64,000 bases of DNA. Source: Diadema setosum (lineage: Eukaryota; Echinodermata; Echinoidea; Diadematoida; Diadematidae). The position numbers and the translations under genes are program-made. Location: contig CM067070.1 in NCBI GenBank assembly GCA_033980235.1, positions 24,972,699 to 25,036,698 on the forward strand, read 5' to 3'. A model generated the notes under the pieces. That model did no database searches. It was not told the origin of the DNA and was given only the letters and a program-made list of their open reading frames with translations. Shown here one piece after another: positions 36,201-47,710 of the stretch (its first letter is position 1; every line of letters starts with the position of its first letter).

Positions 36201-36256
36201 CAATAATAATAATAGTAATAGAAGAAGAAGAAGAAGAAGAAGAAGAAGAAGAAGAA
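36021..36256. repeat. (GAT)n, (AAT)n and (GAA)n triplet array
   Basis: Three triplet repeats in succession: GAT (about 36024-36058), AAT with ATG/ACA interruptions (about 36061-36215) and GAA (about 36219-36256). The Asp/Ile/Glu and Leu-rich open frames across it are artefacts. Confidence 0.95.
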
Positions 36257-36259
36257 GGT

Positions 36260-37200
36260 GTTCTTTATCCCGGGCAGCCTCTTCCGTGTTGCCACTGTTC
36301 TACCAGAGGACCCTGGCACTATGATTATCATTCACAGTTGATTGAAGTGTTATCAGTGTTAACAACATGACAGCACCTTTTTGATATCTTAGATACAATA
36401 CGTGTTTTGCTGTAGAGGTAGGTAAGGTCATATACTTCCAACTGATGGAGATTTTACTGTGCGCGAGATTATGATTCGGACGATAACAATTGCATGACTG
36501 GTTGCAAATACCACTCGTTGCTTCTCTTTGATCTTAGTACCAGTGGCTTCCCATACAAACTATAGAAATCGTTTAGAAAAGAGGAATGATTAGCAAACAC
36601 GGGAATGGGGGAAGGAGAGAGAGAGAGAGGTGGGGGAGGGAAGGGTGCGTTTCATACCAGTCGGTCATTTACCCCTTGACCGACCGTAACCTCTTAACGT
36701 TCAGGCTAATTTTCTGTTTTCGTTAAATTCATTCTGAGCGAGGAATTGTTGCATGTCGACATTACAAGTTTTAAAGAGCTTACAATGTGTCTTCCAAAAA
36801 GACAGCTTCTCAAATAATGTATCATGACTCTTTTATTTTTTACTTAAACTTATTATGCTTCTGTTAAGAAACTTGCACTGACTATAGTTGTTGTTGTTTT
36901 TATACGGGCTAGAAGACTTACTATTATTATCATTTTTGCGGCTCTCGTTAGGGGAGAGAGAGAGAGAAAGAAGGTTAAGAGGAGATTACTAAACTTGTTC
37001 ATGCAAATTTATAGTTCCTTCTTTTAGCAATCAATTAGCTCATTAAAGACTTTGTTCTTTTGTTCTTTGTGATAAAACGCAGGTAAAAAAGGGCATTATT
37101 GATAAAATTTCCGTCCTAACTTTAAGGTGTTAAGAAAGATATTACAGAAGATTTTTTATTATGCCAGCAAAAGGAGGGAAAAAAATCTGCAACACGGCAA
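36260..37200. other. non-coding, no gene seen
   Basis: AT-rich, with short GA runs near 36616 and 36954. Nothing else recognised. Confidence 0.4.
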
Positions 37201-37206
37201 GATGCC

Positions 37207-37775
37207 TTAAAGAGGAAATCCACCCCCAAAATAAATAAACCCCAAATAAAGAGAGAACAAATCCATACAGAACATTTTTAAAAAAAGTGACAGAAAAAAA
37301 CCCAAAACACGTAAGAACTAAGGAAGATATGACATTTTGAAATTTCAAATTTTTTTCGGATTTTTTTTTTTGACCAGTCCTTATGAATATTCAAATGAAC
37401 GAGTTCATGTATGCTATGAAATTCGGAAATTCGTAAAAGCATATTCCCATATAAAAATACAATTATCAGTGGTAACATTTTCTTCTTTTTTTTTATTTTG
37501 GGAGGGTTTTAAGGCAAGTTTTATATTTCTACAGCTGAAATATGAGATTTTTGTCATTTCAATATAAGTAATTAATAAAATTGTGAGAGCATGAAATCAT
37601 CAACTTGCTGATTTGAATATATATTAAAAAAGAAAAAAAAAGAAATGAAATTTCAGAATGTCATAACTTCCCTATTTCTTATATCTGATTTTGATCATTT
37701 TTTCACTGTTCTGCAGGGATTTTTTTCCTCCTTCTTTTGAAATTAATAACATTTTGAAGTGGATTTCTTTTTCAA
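37207..37775. mobile_element. TTAA-flanked MITE family C, copy 1 (uninterrupted)
   Basis: Left end TTAAAGAGGAAATCCACCCC; the right end decays to GTGGATTTCTTTTTCAA. Long inverted arms include GATATGACATTTTGAAATTT near 37327, mirrored near 37650, and GACCAGTCCTTATGAATATT near 37372. It aligns with 61884-62620 but lacks the inner MITE of that copy: here GTCATTTCAATATAAG (about 37553-37568) is continuous. Confidence 0.8.
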
Positions 37776-39340
37776 AATCTTGAGAACATGAGGGTGCATC
37801 CTGATATCTCAAGCTCACACACAGACATTCACACACACTCACACATACATACACACAATATACGCACACACACGCACACGCATACATTGAATAGACACAC
37901 TATAATCTAAGACTAATGGGGATGGGCTCCCCGTTAAAGTGCTGCACCTTGAACGCTACACCCACTTCTGAAAATGAGACATCCAAAAACAATCTGGATC
38001 CAGACCTGCGAGAAAGGTTTCCAATCAGACTATACAAGTTGGAAAGGAGACATGACCTTGATCGAAGCGGATGTCAGTGATTTTTCGTTTTCTTAGCTTA
38101 AGAGATCACTTCACACCAGGATGTACCAAAGGCTATATTTCTTGGAGATGCCAGGTTGTTTCGATTGGATCCAACTCAAGGAAACCAAGTTTGTTTTGTT
38201 GTTGTTGTTTTTTTCTTTAAAACAAAGTCTTGTCTCATTGAGATGTTCGTAATCATATTGTATACATTGCTATAATTTCAGTTTCTTATGTAACATTACT
38301 AATATACGGCTCCCTGTTCTTTTCAAGCTGCTGAAAAAAACCAAAAGTTTGTACAAAGCAAAAAACAAACAAACAAACTAGAAAACATCGGTATGAAACT
38401 GGTCCGAGCGCTTCCATTTAAAGTTCGTCAGACCAGGGAGGTGCACCTTCTTGGTCAGCCAGTGAAACGCTCTCTTTAAATGCAAATTGAGTCGTCTTGA
38501 TCTGGCCAATGCCCTATGTACACAAAAATGCGTGTTTTGCACATTCTTTCCTAGGGTCGAGTTTAGTGAAGCGACCTAGTAAACTTGTTTTGAATTCGCT
38601 ATTTTGAACCCATTTTTGTATCCTATTCATCACGTTTCATCGAGCCGACGCTTGCTCGATTTGTATGGCTGCGTCCTCCGCGGTGAGGTTTTGTCGCGCC
38701 CGAGCCCCATCACGGACTCCTTGCCAGAACTTCCTAGCCCAAATACATGGCAACAGAGACAAGCCACATCCATGCCTGGCTGGCTGGCTGGCATGGCTGA
38801 TTCCCCGCCACCCCGCTCTTCGGAAGACCTCGACCCGACGGTCCAGTGAATACCTGTACCAAAGCGTCCGTTGCAGCTCACTACGCTAATCTGATCTTCC
38901 ATTGACGCCACGAAGTTAACGTGCCAGGGGTTGATGAACGAGAACAGCCCCTTCCTTTGCCCAGTCACGTGATACAAAATATACTAGTGATGTTCAAAGT
39001 AATTCGATCTACATGGGAATGAATTGACATAATCAATGTAGAGAAACAGAGGTGTTATAAGGTTGTTGCTTAACATTTTCACATTAGATACGTCTTTTCA
39101 ATCACCGACTCTCCGACAGACACTTGAGACATCCGGTGTCATTTTCTTAAACCCAGACATCTTTTTAGAGTCGATCCATCATAACAAGGTAAAGCAACCA
39201 ATTTATTGCAGCTTCAGAAGCCGTCAGTTGCCTGTTAGTAGAAATGTACTGTATCTATATGTCACAGGTCGTATATTACCGAGATTTTGGTACGCATCGT
39301 CGAATAATCGTACGTTGTATATGTGCATCACAAACTTCAT
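37776..39340. other. no certain gene; GC-richer patch at 38630-38980
   Basis: A CA tract lies at 37818-37885. The 350-bp patch at 38630-38980 is richer in GC and CpG than its surroundings and is open on both strands (minus 115 residues). No domain, splice pair or known family is recognisable, so it is left unassigned. Confidence 0.3.
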
Positions 39341-39347
39341 CTGTTCT

Positions 39348-39530
39348 AGGGCAATTACCCCTGGACAATTACCCCAGACCGTTTCCCTGACTCTAACCCT
39401 AATCCTAATCCTAATCCTGAACCTAATCAAACCTTAACCCAAAGTCTAACCCTAATCCTTACACTCTAACCTTATCACTCTTAAACCAGTATCTAGCCGG
39501 GGGTAATTGTCCTCGAGGGGTAATTGCCCT
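39348..39530. mobile_element. short inverted-repeat element with telomere-like interior
   Basis: Left AGGGCAATTACCCCTGGACA is mirrored on the right by GGTAATTGTCCTCGAGGGGT and AATTGCCCT. Between them lie degenerate CCTAAT/CCCTAA repeats (about 39391-39475). A second, weaker CCTAA-rich patch lies outside at 39630-39690. Confidence 0.7.
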
Positions 39531-39699
39531 GATACGTCTTCATTTGATAGTTCTATGACATTTGCTCGGGCGACATTGTTTCCATGAAATATCAGCACGG
39601 TATGCCAAACATGAATTCTACCCACAAACAGAAGCCTAACCCTAATCCTCACATCAAACTAAACCTAAAACTCTTACAATAACCCCAAGTCCTCGGAGA

Positions 39700-42360
39700 A
39701 AATAAGACGGGAGCAACTCTCGCAGGAGCAATGCCGTATCACCTATCTGATCATGATATAAAACAATTGTCTAATCTATCAAAGAAAAAGTGACGCAATG
39801 ATAACGTCACAAATATAGTCCTACTTCAAGTTCACACAACCACAGCTTGTGTACCATGTGGACTTGATCGTATGGTGATGTTACTCATCAGTTTGAGTTA
39901 TGCCAACTTTTCCATGATTTTCTACAATCCTAGCATCCATCTAACATCCCACTTCCCGTGTTCGTTTGACTTCTGAGAAAACCTAAATTTCAAATGCCAA
40001 TATTTTCATGTAAGTCATCTTGTTGATCCATCAAGATTGATCCCGATTAGTCTAGGGTTGATGGTGTAATGGGGGACCAGTGTACGCAATGATTTTATGC
40101 AAAACAAAACTAACAAAAAGACCCTTATAGTTCAGTCACAAGACTGACCAAGACAAGACCATTTGTACTTTGTTTTCATGAAGGCATGCAACCATTGAAC
40201 ATTTGGTTAGTTTCCAATCACCATCAGCATTTTAATGGGGGGTGGGTGGTGTTCATGGTTGGGTCAAGGGCCAATGGTACCCCTCATCTCAACCCCATCC
40301 CTTTTCCCCGCTTCGACTGGAATCGGAACCCTCGGAAAGTCATTCTTAGTTTGATTCGTTGGGATTTCTTTTCATGCATGCCATATTTCCATTTGAAGAG
40401 TCACAAGTGTATGTGGGGAGGGGAGGGGGCAGATTGCAGCACCCCCGCAGGTTCCGTGTCCGCTGACTAAAGCTGCTTGGGAAAATGCCATATAAAATGC
40501 TGTGTGAATCACAACTCCGCTCATCATAATCCAACCCCCCCCCCACCCCACCCCCTTACAAACACACCCACAATGTTCACCATCACCACAATCACACCTT
40601 GTACACCAACTTCGGGCATTGTAAATCATTGTATTTTGTATCATGCTCTTCATGTTTATTCTTGTACGTAGGACTACATTAAGAAATGTATTGGGTCAAT
40701 TCAGTCTCATGTAAGTGCCATAGGGTTGCAGTGTTGTATACCACAAGATGGCGCTTTTGTCTGTTCTTACGGGGGTGGGGTGGGTGTAGTTAATTACTGG
40801 AAATGGCAAAAAGGTGTAGCCATCCAAGACTCGGTCCACATCGTTACGTTGCATTGAGTTTTGTGTTGCATAAGGGATAATGTAAACAATACGCACATGC
40901 AACCTTACTTTTTTCTAAATTTGACACTTGCCCGTCTTTCTTATCCTAAAAAAAAAATCATTTATTATAAACAAAAAGAAACCACATAGGTTTTAATTTC
41001 AATGTATATTTACTCCAAAATCCAAAATATTTTGTGAAAAAATGAGCGATCATTTATGTATACGTGACTTATAGAAGTAATACATAATGATGTTTCTTTT
41101 CTTTTTTAAACTTTTCATGTGAGGGAACTTGTATTAATTTCATCAATGAAACATTCGTTATTTTCTCCGATTCTGCTGTCTTCCTTCTACTTCTACATTG
41201 TATACTTTCCCCTTGAAGTATGTTTCATGCTTATATCTGTTTAGAATCTATACTTGACTATGTAGAAAGGGAAAATGTCACAAAACAAACACACAAACAA
41301 ACAAACCTCTTGCACTACATGTTTTTCAGAAAGAATTGTCAACCTGATATTATTATCAATTTTATTGCGTATGAAGCATCAATGTACTTTCCACGTAATA
41401 AGGTATTATACCTCATTATAAGTGCCATTGTATCTCTATCATTACTTTTGCATCAAAATCTAATCATCGTGAGTAACCTATTCGTAAATATTCATTTTTT
41501 CATTTTTTTTTAATTCAATCTATTAACCACAGGACTGTAATGATAAAAATATCACAGAAACACACATAATTATACAGTATAATCTATTTATGTATTTATG
41601 CTCCTATATTCATATCATAATAAAATCATAAATAGTACATATATATAATATAGTAACAATGTTCATATTATTATGATAGCACATTACAAAAATATATGTG
41701 TGTGTGTGTGTGTGTGCGCGCGTTTAACCAAAGAAGTAAGCCTACAGTGTACTGCAGTCACCTAACCTTGGTTTAACTAGCAATGACAGACCAGTTGACA
41801 ATATGCCTCACCTCGACCACAAAATATGATTACATGGTCGCGATGTGTCAGAGACAAGAGTGACAGCACAAACTTCCTATCGTCTTGAGGCCGATAGGGT
41901 ATCAAGGGATCCACTAGAACTAAATCCTTGGTTATCTCCTTTTCTCTCTATCTCTTTCTCTCCTTCCCCTCCTCGTCTTTCTACACCTTCTCTGCATGTC
42001 TGTCGATCTGTCTCGATCTCTCTTACTTCTTTTTTATCTATCAGGAAATTAATGCAGAATAAAATCTATATCTCATTGCTGTAATCTATCTCTCTGTGAC
42101 TGTATGATATATGAATCTAAATTGTCTGGAAATCTATCTGCCTTCTTCACTTTACAGGCTACGTCAAGCAGTCTGCGTGTCTGCAGTAAATTTTCCTCGC
42201 GCAGGTCACTCATCTTTCCGTGTTTTGTTTTGTTTTGTTTTGTTTTTCTTCTTTTTAATCTGGAGCAATGTTACCACAGTATAGCTGTATAGCGCAGGAG
42301 TTGTTAGTAGGATAGTACATTACATATCATATATAATCATAGATTATATTATATATACAT
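39700..42360. other. non-coding, no gene seen
   Basis: About 2.7 kb. It contains a C-rich tract (40531-40555), a TG run (41697-41722) and (GTTTT)n near 42226-42246. No exon recognised. Confidence 0.4.
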
Positions 42361-42370
42361 ACATATATAT

Positions 42371-42485
42371 GCAGACAAACGTAAAAGCTACTAAAATCCT
42401 GGCATCTGATTGGTTGAGAGCTAGATTGTCAGACAGATGTCAGAAAAGATATCCGACAAAACGCTTGATGAAATGCCCCCCCCCC
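42371..42485. mobile_element. palindromic MITE with shared core, left arm lost
   Basis: The core GCTACTAAAATCCTGGCATC, TGATTGGTTGAGAG is followed by a right arm ending TTGATGAAATGCCCC and a C run. The left GGGGCATTTCATG arm is missing: the element begins abruptly next to a TA/TATA stretch. Confidence 0.75.
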
Positions 42486-42489
42486 ATTG

Positions 42490-44200
42490 CTCCATCAGAC
42501 TCCAATATCAATTTCAGCCTTACATTTTGCAAATCCCCAACGGAATCTTTCATTAAAAAATATGATCTTTGTAATGAGGGCGAGAATCAGTAACTACATG
42601 TATAATAAATATTTACATGTACCAATTCCGCCTCGTACCATAGTTCAGAGTATATGGGCAAGAATACAAATCACAGACTGAATAAAGTGGCAAAAAGACC
42701 AATCTCGAGAAGGGTCAGGTTAATTGTGAGCCCTAATTAAACTTGATGTAATGATTATTTTCCCTGACCTTCTTTCTTAGCATTTGAAAGAAAAGTACTC
42801 TTTAAAGCTGTCCGCTTTTTTTTTTACACTGGTTCGAAATAAAAGAAATAACAACAAACAAACAAACAAACAAGCAATTGCTCAAACCAAAACGAAACAG
42901 GTAGCGAAGAACGTAACGTAATGAGCATTAATTTTGGTATTTATCATACGATTCCTGCTTCACCTACACAGATAGAGCAGAGAGCTAACTTGGTCAACGA
43001 ACTCCAGTAACCCGACTGATTCACCCATCCGCGACGTCAATACTAGTTAGGAACTGAGCGACGAAGCAAGAGTGAAAACCTGTTTCCCAGCCACCACAAG
43101 CTTGTGTGTCTGGCGAAGATGCGTCTAGTAAGGACAGTCGGGGAGGGAGAAATGACGTGTCTTGGCCCTTGTTGAGCTTGCCCGTCAATCTCTGCGTTAT
43201 GATTGGCTGTCACCAGTACTTGAGGTCGACAAAATAGAGACAGGTGGCGCACATTCAAGGGATTCATCAAAGTAAACAATTTTGCCCGTTAAGTAGGCCT
43301 ACATGCACGCGTAAAACTGCGAACTTTCTGTCACCCATTTGGAAGGAAGTCACTCTGCATTATAGCTGTAAAAGCTCTTCACGGATTTTAGGACAAATTT
43401 CTGCGCGTCTGAAAGCATTTTGCTAGATGTTAAAAGGACTTGCGTGTATTTTGTGTGAGCGCACGTGTGCGTAGAGAGAGTCACACGAAGTAGCCTATAC
43501 AGGCATTTTTTCCATGTCATTTTAATGAAGAAGTCGATCATTTTGCATTCAAGTTTGTTCTGTCATGTTTTGATTTGCTGCCGCATGCAAAATGAAGTTC
43601 ATTATTATTATTATCACCTACGATACAAACTGCTAGTATTCACACGCTTCTGTTTTCACTCTCACCATTCCCGCTTAATTTATCATCAATAAAAGAACAT
43701 GGTAGCGCAAAAAGAAAATGAAATAAAAGAAGACAATCAAAATAATTTGTAGGGTATAATTGCACTGCTGCTCGACTGCATATCTTTTATTTAAACTAAA
43801 CAGCTCTCGATCGTTGGTGGCAGAGGTTTTTGTTCACAAGAACAGAACACTAGTTTTTATCTTTGACTCTTTAATACATCATGCTCGATCGCGTGTTGGG
43901 TGATGAGCTAGCTTTAATTGCACACGTTTCCTTCAATAGCCTCTAAGTCTATACAGCGTGAGATAGATCTGGTAATAACTTCAATTGTGGTTGCCAGGGC
44001 ACTGAGCCGAAACACGCGTCCGGAACGCTTTCTAATCTTTAATTCTTACCTCACATGTCCTAAACCTTACTGGGAATCCTGCCGAGAATAGCATTTTGTT
44101 TGTTTGTTTGTTGTTTTTCGTCATTTGACAATGCTAATTTGTCATGTTTGAGTTGAGTCTATGTGATACGGCTCATGGCTGATGGACATGTACTCTGGTC
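42490..44200. other. non-coding, no gene seen
   Basis: Short T and CAAA runs (42818, 42855). The open frames at 43043-43279 and 43350-43692 show no domain. Confidence 0.4.
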
Positions 44201-44212
44201 CTGTGCATATTG

Positions 44213-44415
44213 GCCCGAATTCTCAAAGCTGGAATAACTATTCCGCGGAATACTAGTAGTTATTCCGGGGAATAAGTTATTCCACCTTTGAGAATAGATT
44301 ACGGGGAATAAATCGCGTCATTTTACGTCACGAGGGCCTGATTTGCATAAGAGGCGTAGTAAATCGGCGGAATAAGCGGTGTAGTAAAGTTATTCCACCT
44401 TTGAGAATTCGGGCC
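44213..44415. mobile_element. palindromic MITE, GGCCCGAATTC arms
   Basis: Left GGCCCGAATTCTCAAAG and right CTTTGAGAATTCGGGCC are perfect inverted repeats. Inside, the words GGAATAA and TTATTCC alternate (GGAATAACTATTCC, GTTATTCCGGGGAATAA), so each half is itself made of small hairpins. ATT on both sides may be a 3-bp target duplication. Confidence 0.8.
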
Positions 44416-44531
44416 ATTATGTCTAAGTATAGCAGTAACAAAAACAAAATATGCCATTGATAAGTAATTAACTTTGCTGAGAAACTACACTCTCAACGAA
44501 ATTAAATATAATCAGATGTAATGTGCTCCAG

Positions 44532-44685
44532 TACACTCAGAGGAAAATGGTTCAATTGGCACCTTCACACGTGTGAAGGTGCCAATAGAATAGTTTTGTA
44601 GCACCTTACGGGTGCAACTTTGCACCTTTAAAGGTGCTCACTGGTCTGAAAGGTGCAAAGTTGAACCTGTTTTACACAGAGTGTA
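44532..44685. mobile_element. TA-ended foldback element with GGTGC motifs
   Basis: A 154-bp element running from TACACTCAGAGGAAAATGGT to TTTTACACAGAGTGTA. It contains repeated GCACCTT/AAGGTGC words and a perfect CACCTTCACACGTGTGAAGG hairpin. Same design as 35455-35990 with a different internal word. Confidence 0.75.
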
Positions 44686-45169
44686 AGCCTAAATCACATG
44701 AAACACATTGCATCTTACTGTGTTTCATTTCGTTTTTGCGGTTGCTAAACAGAAAGCCGCTGGTGTCAATAGAGCTCATAGGTGTACTACTTTATAACCA
44801 TAGTACAGGTCAATAGTTTAAAAATACAGTTAAACTCGCATAAGTCGATCTTCTCGGGACTGAGCAAAACGCATCGACTTAGGCGAGTTTCGACTTGTAC
44901 GTAAGTCGAAAAAAATCGACTTAAAGTTACACCACACGTACATAATTATGTATAATGTACATGACGTATTGTTGTCTACTCTGGAGCCGAGAGCTGGAGC
45001 GGTGTGCCCGATATTTTCCCTTCAGCAAGACACTTTATCCACATTGATGCAGGCCAGGGCTCCACACTAAATTTTATTTTGGTGACCCCAAAATGATTGA
45101 TTTTTATTTTTTGGTGGCCCGAAAAAAACAAAAACAAACAAAAACAACAAGCAAAACTAAATCGGTCCT

Positions 45170-46880
45170 ACGTTCGGTCCGAAAGTTACCGTTATTTATT
45201 TCTGATTGTAAAAGCAATCATCCACCATTTACAAGTATTTTAACACCTTCGGGAGCCGAATGTTGCCGTTAATCATTTTCAAATGTAAAAACAAGCAACC
45301 GACATTCATTCTAGGATCTTACGGAGCTGAATATCATCCTTATTCATTTCCGAACGTGAAAGCAAACATCCGCGTTTTTATTTCATCATCTAAATGAGCC
45401 GATTGATACCGTTAATCATTTCCAAATGTACTCTCTAAAAAAGATCGAGTGAAAATATTCACTCTTGAAAGAGTGAGTACAAAAAAGAGTGAATTTAGAG
45501 TGAAATTGGAGTAAATTTTGAGTGGAAATGTTCATTTTCACTCATTTTGGAGTGACCTCAGGGATCAATCGAAGATTTTGGAGTGATCCCTGAGGTCACT
45601 CGAAAACGAGTGAAAATGCAAATTTTCACTCAAAATTCACTCCAATTTCACTCTAAATTCACTCTTTTCTGTTATTCACTCCGTCAAGAGTGAATATTTT
45701 CACTCGATCTTTTTTAGAGAGTAAAAGAAACAATCTGTTACTTATTTTAGCATCGTACGGAGCAGAATATTACCGTTATTCGATCTCCAAATTCAAAAGC
45801 AAACACCCGGCATTTATTTTATGATCGTAAGGAGCCGAATATTACTGCTGTCCACTTCTGAAAGTGAAATGAATCATCTGACATTTATTTTGGCATCTTC
45901 AGGAGTCGAATGTTACATGCTATTTACTTTCGAACGTAAAAGCGAACATTCGGCATTTATTTCATCATCGTACGGAGTTGAATACTATTGTAATTCATTT
46001 CCGAACGCCAAAGCAAACATTCAACATTCATTTTAGCATCTTCCGGAGCTGAATGTTATTGCTATTTACTTTCGAACATAAAAGCAAACATAAGACATTC
46101 ATTTTATCATCGGACGGAGTTGAATACTATTGTTATTCATTTCCGAACGTTAAAGCAAATATCAAACATTAACTTTACCATCAAATGCAGCTAAATGTTA
46201 CTGTTATTCATTTCGAAATTTAAAAGCAAACATCCGACAGTTATTTAGCATCGTATGGAGAAGAATATTATTGCTATTCACTTCCGAACGTAAAAACAAT
46301 CATCTGATATTTATTTTAGCATCTTCTGAAGCCGAATGTTATTGCTATTTACTTTCGAAAGTAAAAGCAAACACCCGACATTTATCTCATCGTCGTACGA
46401 AGTTGATTATTATTGTTATTCATTTCCGAACGTCAAAGGGATAATTCGACATTTACTTGAGCATCTTCCGGAGCTGAATGTTAATGTTATTTACTTTCGA
46501 ACGTAAACGTAAACATCCGGCATTTGTTTTATCATCGTATGGAGTTGAATATCATTATTTTTCATATCCGAACGTCAAAGCAAATATTCGACATTTATTT
46601 CAGCATCTTCAGGATACTTTTTTTATCCTTATTCATTTCCGAACGCAAAATCAAATCTCTGACATTAATTTCAGCACCGTACGGAACTGAATCTCACCAT
46701 TATTCATTTCCAAAAGTATAAGCACACATCCGACATTTATTTTAGTATTATACGGAATCGAATATTACCGTTATTCATTTCCAAAATTAAAAGAGCAAAC
46801 ATCTGACATTTATTCAGCATCTTATGGAGCCGATTGTTACCGCTTCATTTCCAAAACTGAAGGCAAACATTCGGCTTTTT
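45170..46880. repeat. 71-bp minisatellite with alternating unit types
   Basis: About 20 diverged units of about 71 bp, excluding the insert at 45429-45723. Two variants tend to alternate. One reads CATCTTCCGGAGCTGAATGT, then TATTTACTTTCGAACG; the other reads CATCGTACGGAGTTGAATA, then TATTCATTTCCGAACG. The pattern is clearest between 45880 and 46560, giving a 142-bp dimer. The open frames (45821-46036, 46478-46721) come from the repeat. Confidence 0.85.
45429..45723. mobile_element. 295-bp palindromic TA element inserted in the minisatellite
   Basis: Left TACTCTCTAAAAAAGATCGA and right TCGATCTTTTTTAGAGAGTA are perfect inverted repeats, and pairing extends over most of the element. Each half is a series of GAGTGAA or TTCACTC words. 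It splits a minisatellite unit at ATGTA|AAAG, leaving TA on both sides. No coding capacity. Confidence 0.9.
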
Positions 46881-47489
46881 TGGTGGCCCGGCGTGCGTTT
46901 TTGGTGACCCCGGTCGCAAATTAACCATTCGCGAAATCGTGATTCGATTCGCGAAAAGACTCCGCTAAATATAAGGCATACATCGCTACACTCGGCAGGG
47001 GCTACGTCGTCCTTTCACCAGGTCTCGTTACAAAACCAAAATCTCGCGTGAGTTCTTGCGTTACCTACCGTTAATTTGCGCTAGGGATCGTTACTCATCG
47101 TTGCTACAAACGTTATTTTCCCGATCGTTAGTTTGCGTTACTAACGATTCAGGTGAAACCGCTTGCGTTAATGAAACGTTAATGTTTATTTACGCAGTTT
47201 CTTTTGGTATATACTGTATGTAAACAAAAACCGGCGTCTCGTGATTTTGACAGTGATTTATTACACAATAAAATCTTATTCGACTTAGGCACAGTGAATT
47301 CAATGGTTTTTCCGTGAAAGTGCTCTTGGAATTTCATCGACTTAAGCGAGTATTCGACTTAAAAAATTCGACTTATGAGGGAATTAATACACGTAAGTCA
47401 ATGGGGAAAAATCGGGACTTTTTAAAATTATCGACTTGCGCGATTATTCGACATATGCGATGTCGACTTAGGCGAGTTTAACTGTATGT

Positions 47490-47679
47490 CCTATCGATGA
47501 TGGTAAATATGACAAAATATTGACGACGATGTCAGTATGACTGTGTGATACAACTTTTATAACGGACCATACTCAGATTTTCTCATTCGGCAAATGTCCA
47601 TTGGAATTCAAGCTGTGTATATATGAGTATACGTCAGAATATTGTCGTGATGAACCTTAGTGGTCGCATGAGATTAGAA

Positions 47680-47710
<31 letters not shown>

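Larger units (their letters stand above)
45055..46915. mobile_element. CAGGGCTC element expanded by a 71-bp minisatellite
   Basis: Begins CAGGGCTCCACACTAA and contains TTTTTTGGTGGCCCG near the left and TTTTGGTGGCCCGGCGTGCG near the right. These match, in order, the 164-bp hAT-type MITE at 49825-49988 read in reverse. The terminal GAGCCCTG of the right end is not found, so that end is truncated or diverged and the right coordinate is approximate. Confidence 0.6.
44825..47486. mobile_element. pogo/Tigger-like element, host of a three-level nest
   Basis: Left TACAGTTAAACTCGCATAAG, then TCGA; the reverse complement of the right end is TACAGTTAAACTCGCCTAAG, then TCGA. TA lies at both tips. Sub-terminal repeats of AAGTCGA/TCGACTT and the phrase AAAAAGTCCCGATTTTTCCC are shared with 52984-53867. 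The CAGT... termini with repeated TCGACTTA words resemble mammalian Tigger/pogo ends. No transposase is visible: much of the interior (about 45055-46915) is another element. Confidence 0.75.

Noticed and set aside
35936..36370. 144-residue frame with Asp, Ile and Glu homopolymers, and poly-Leu/poly-Phe frames opposite
   Set aside because: Triplet-repeat artefact in every frame.
38630..38977. 115-residue minus-strand frame in a GC-rich patch
   Set aside because: No domain, no convincing splice sites, and the opposite strand is equally open.
39391..39475. A true telomere or chromosome end
   Set aside because: Repeats are degenerate, short, and enclosed in an inverted-repeat element with ordinary sequence on both sides.
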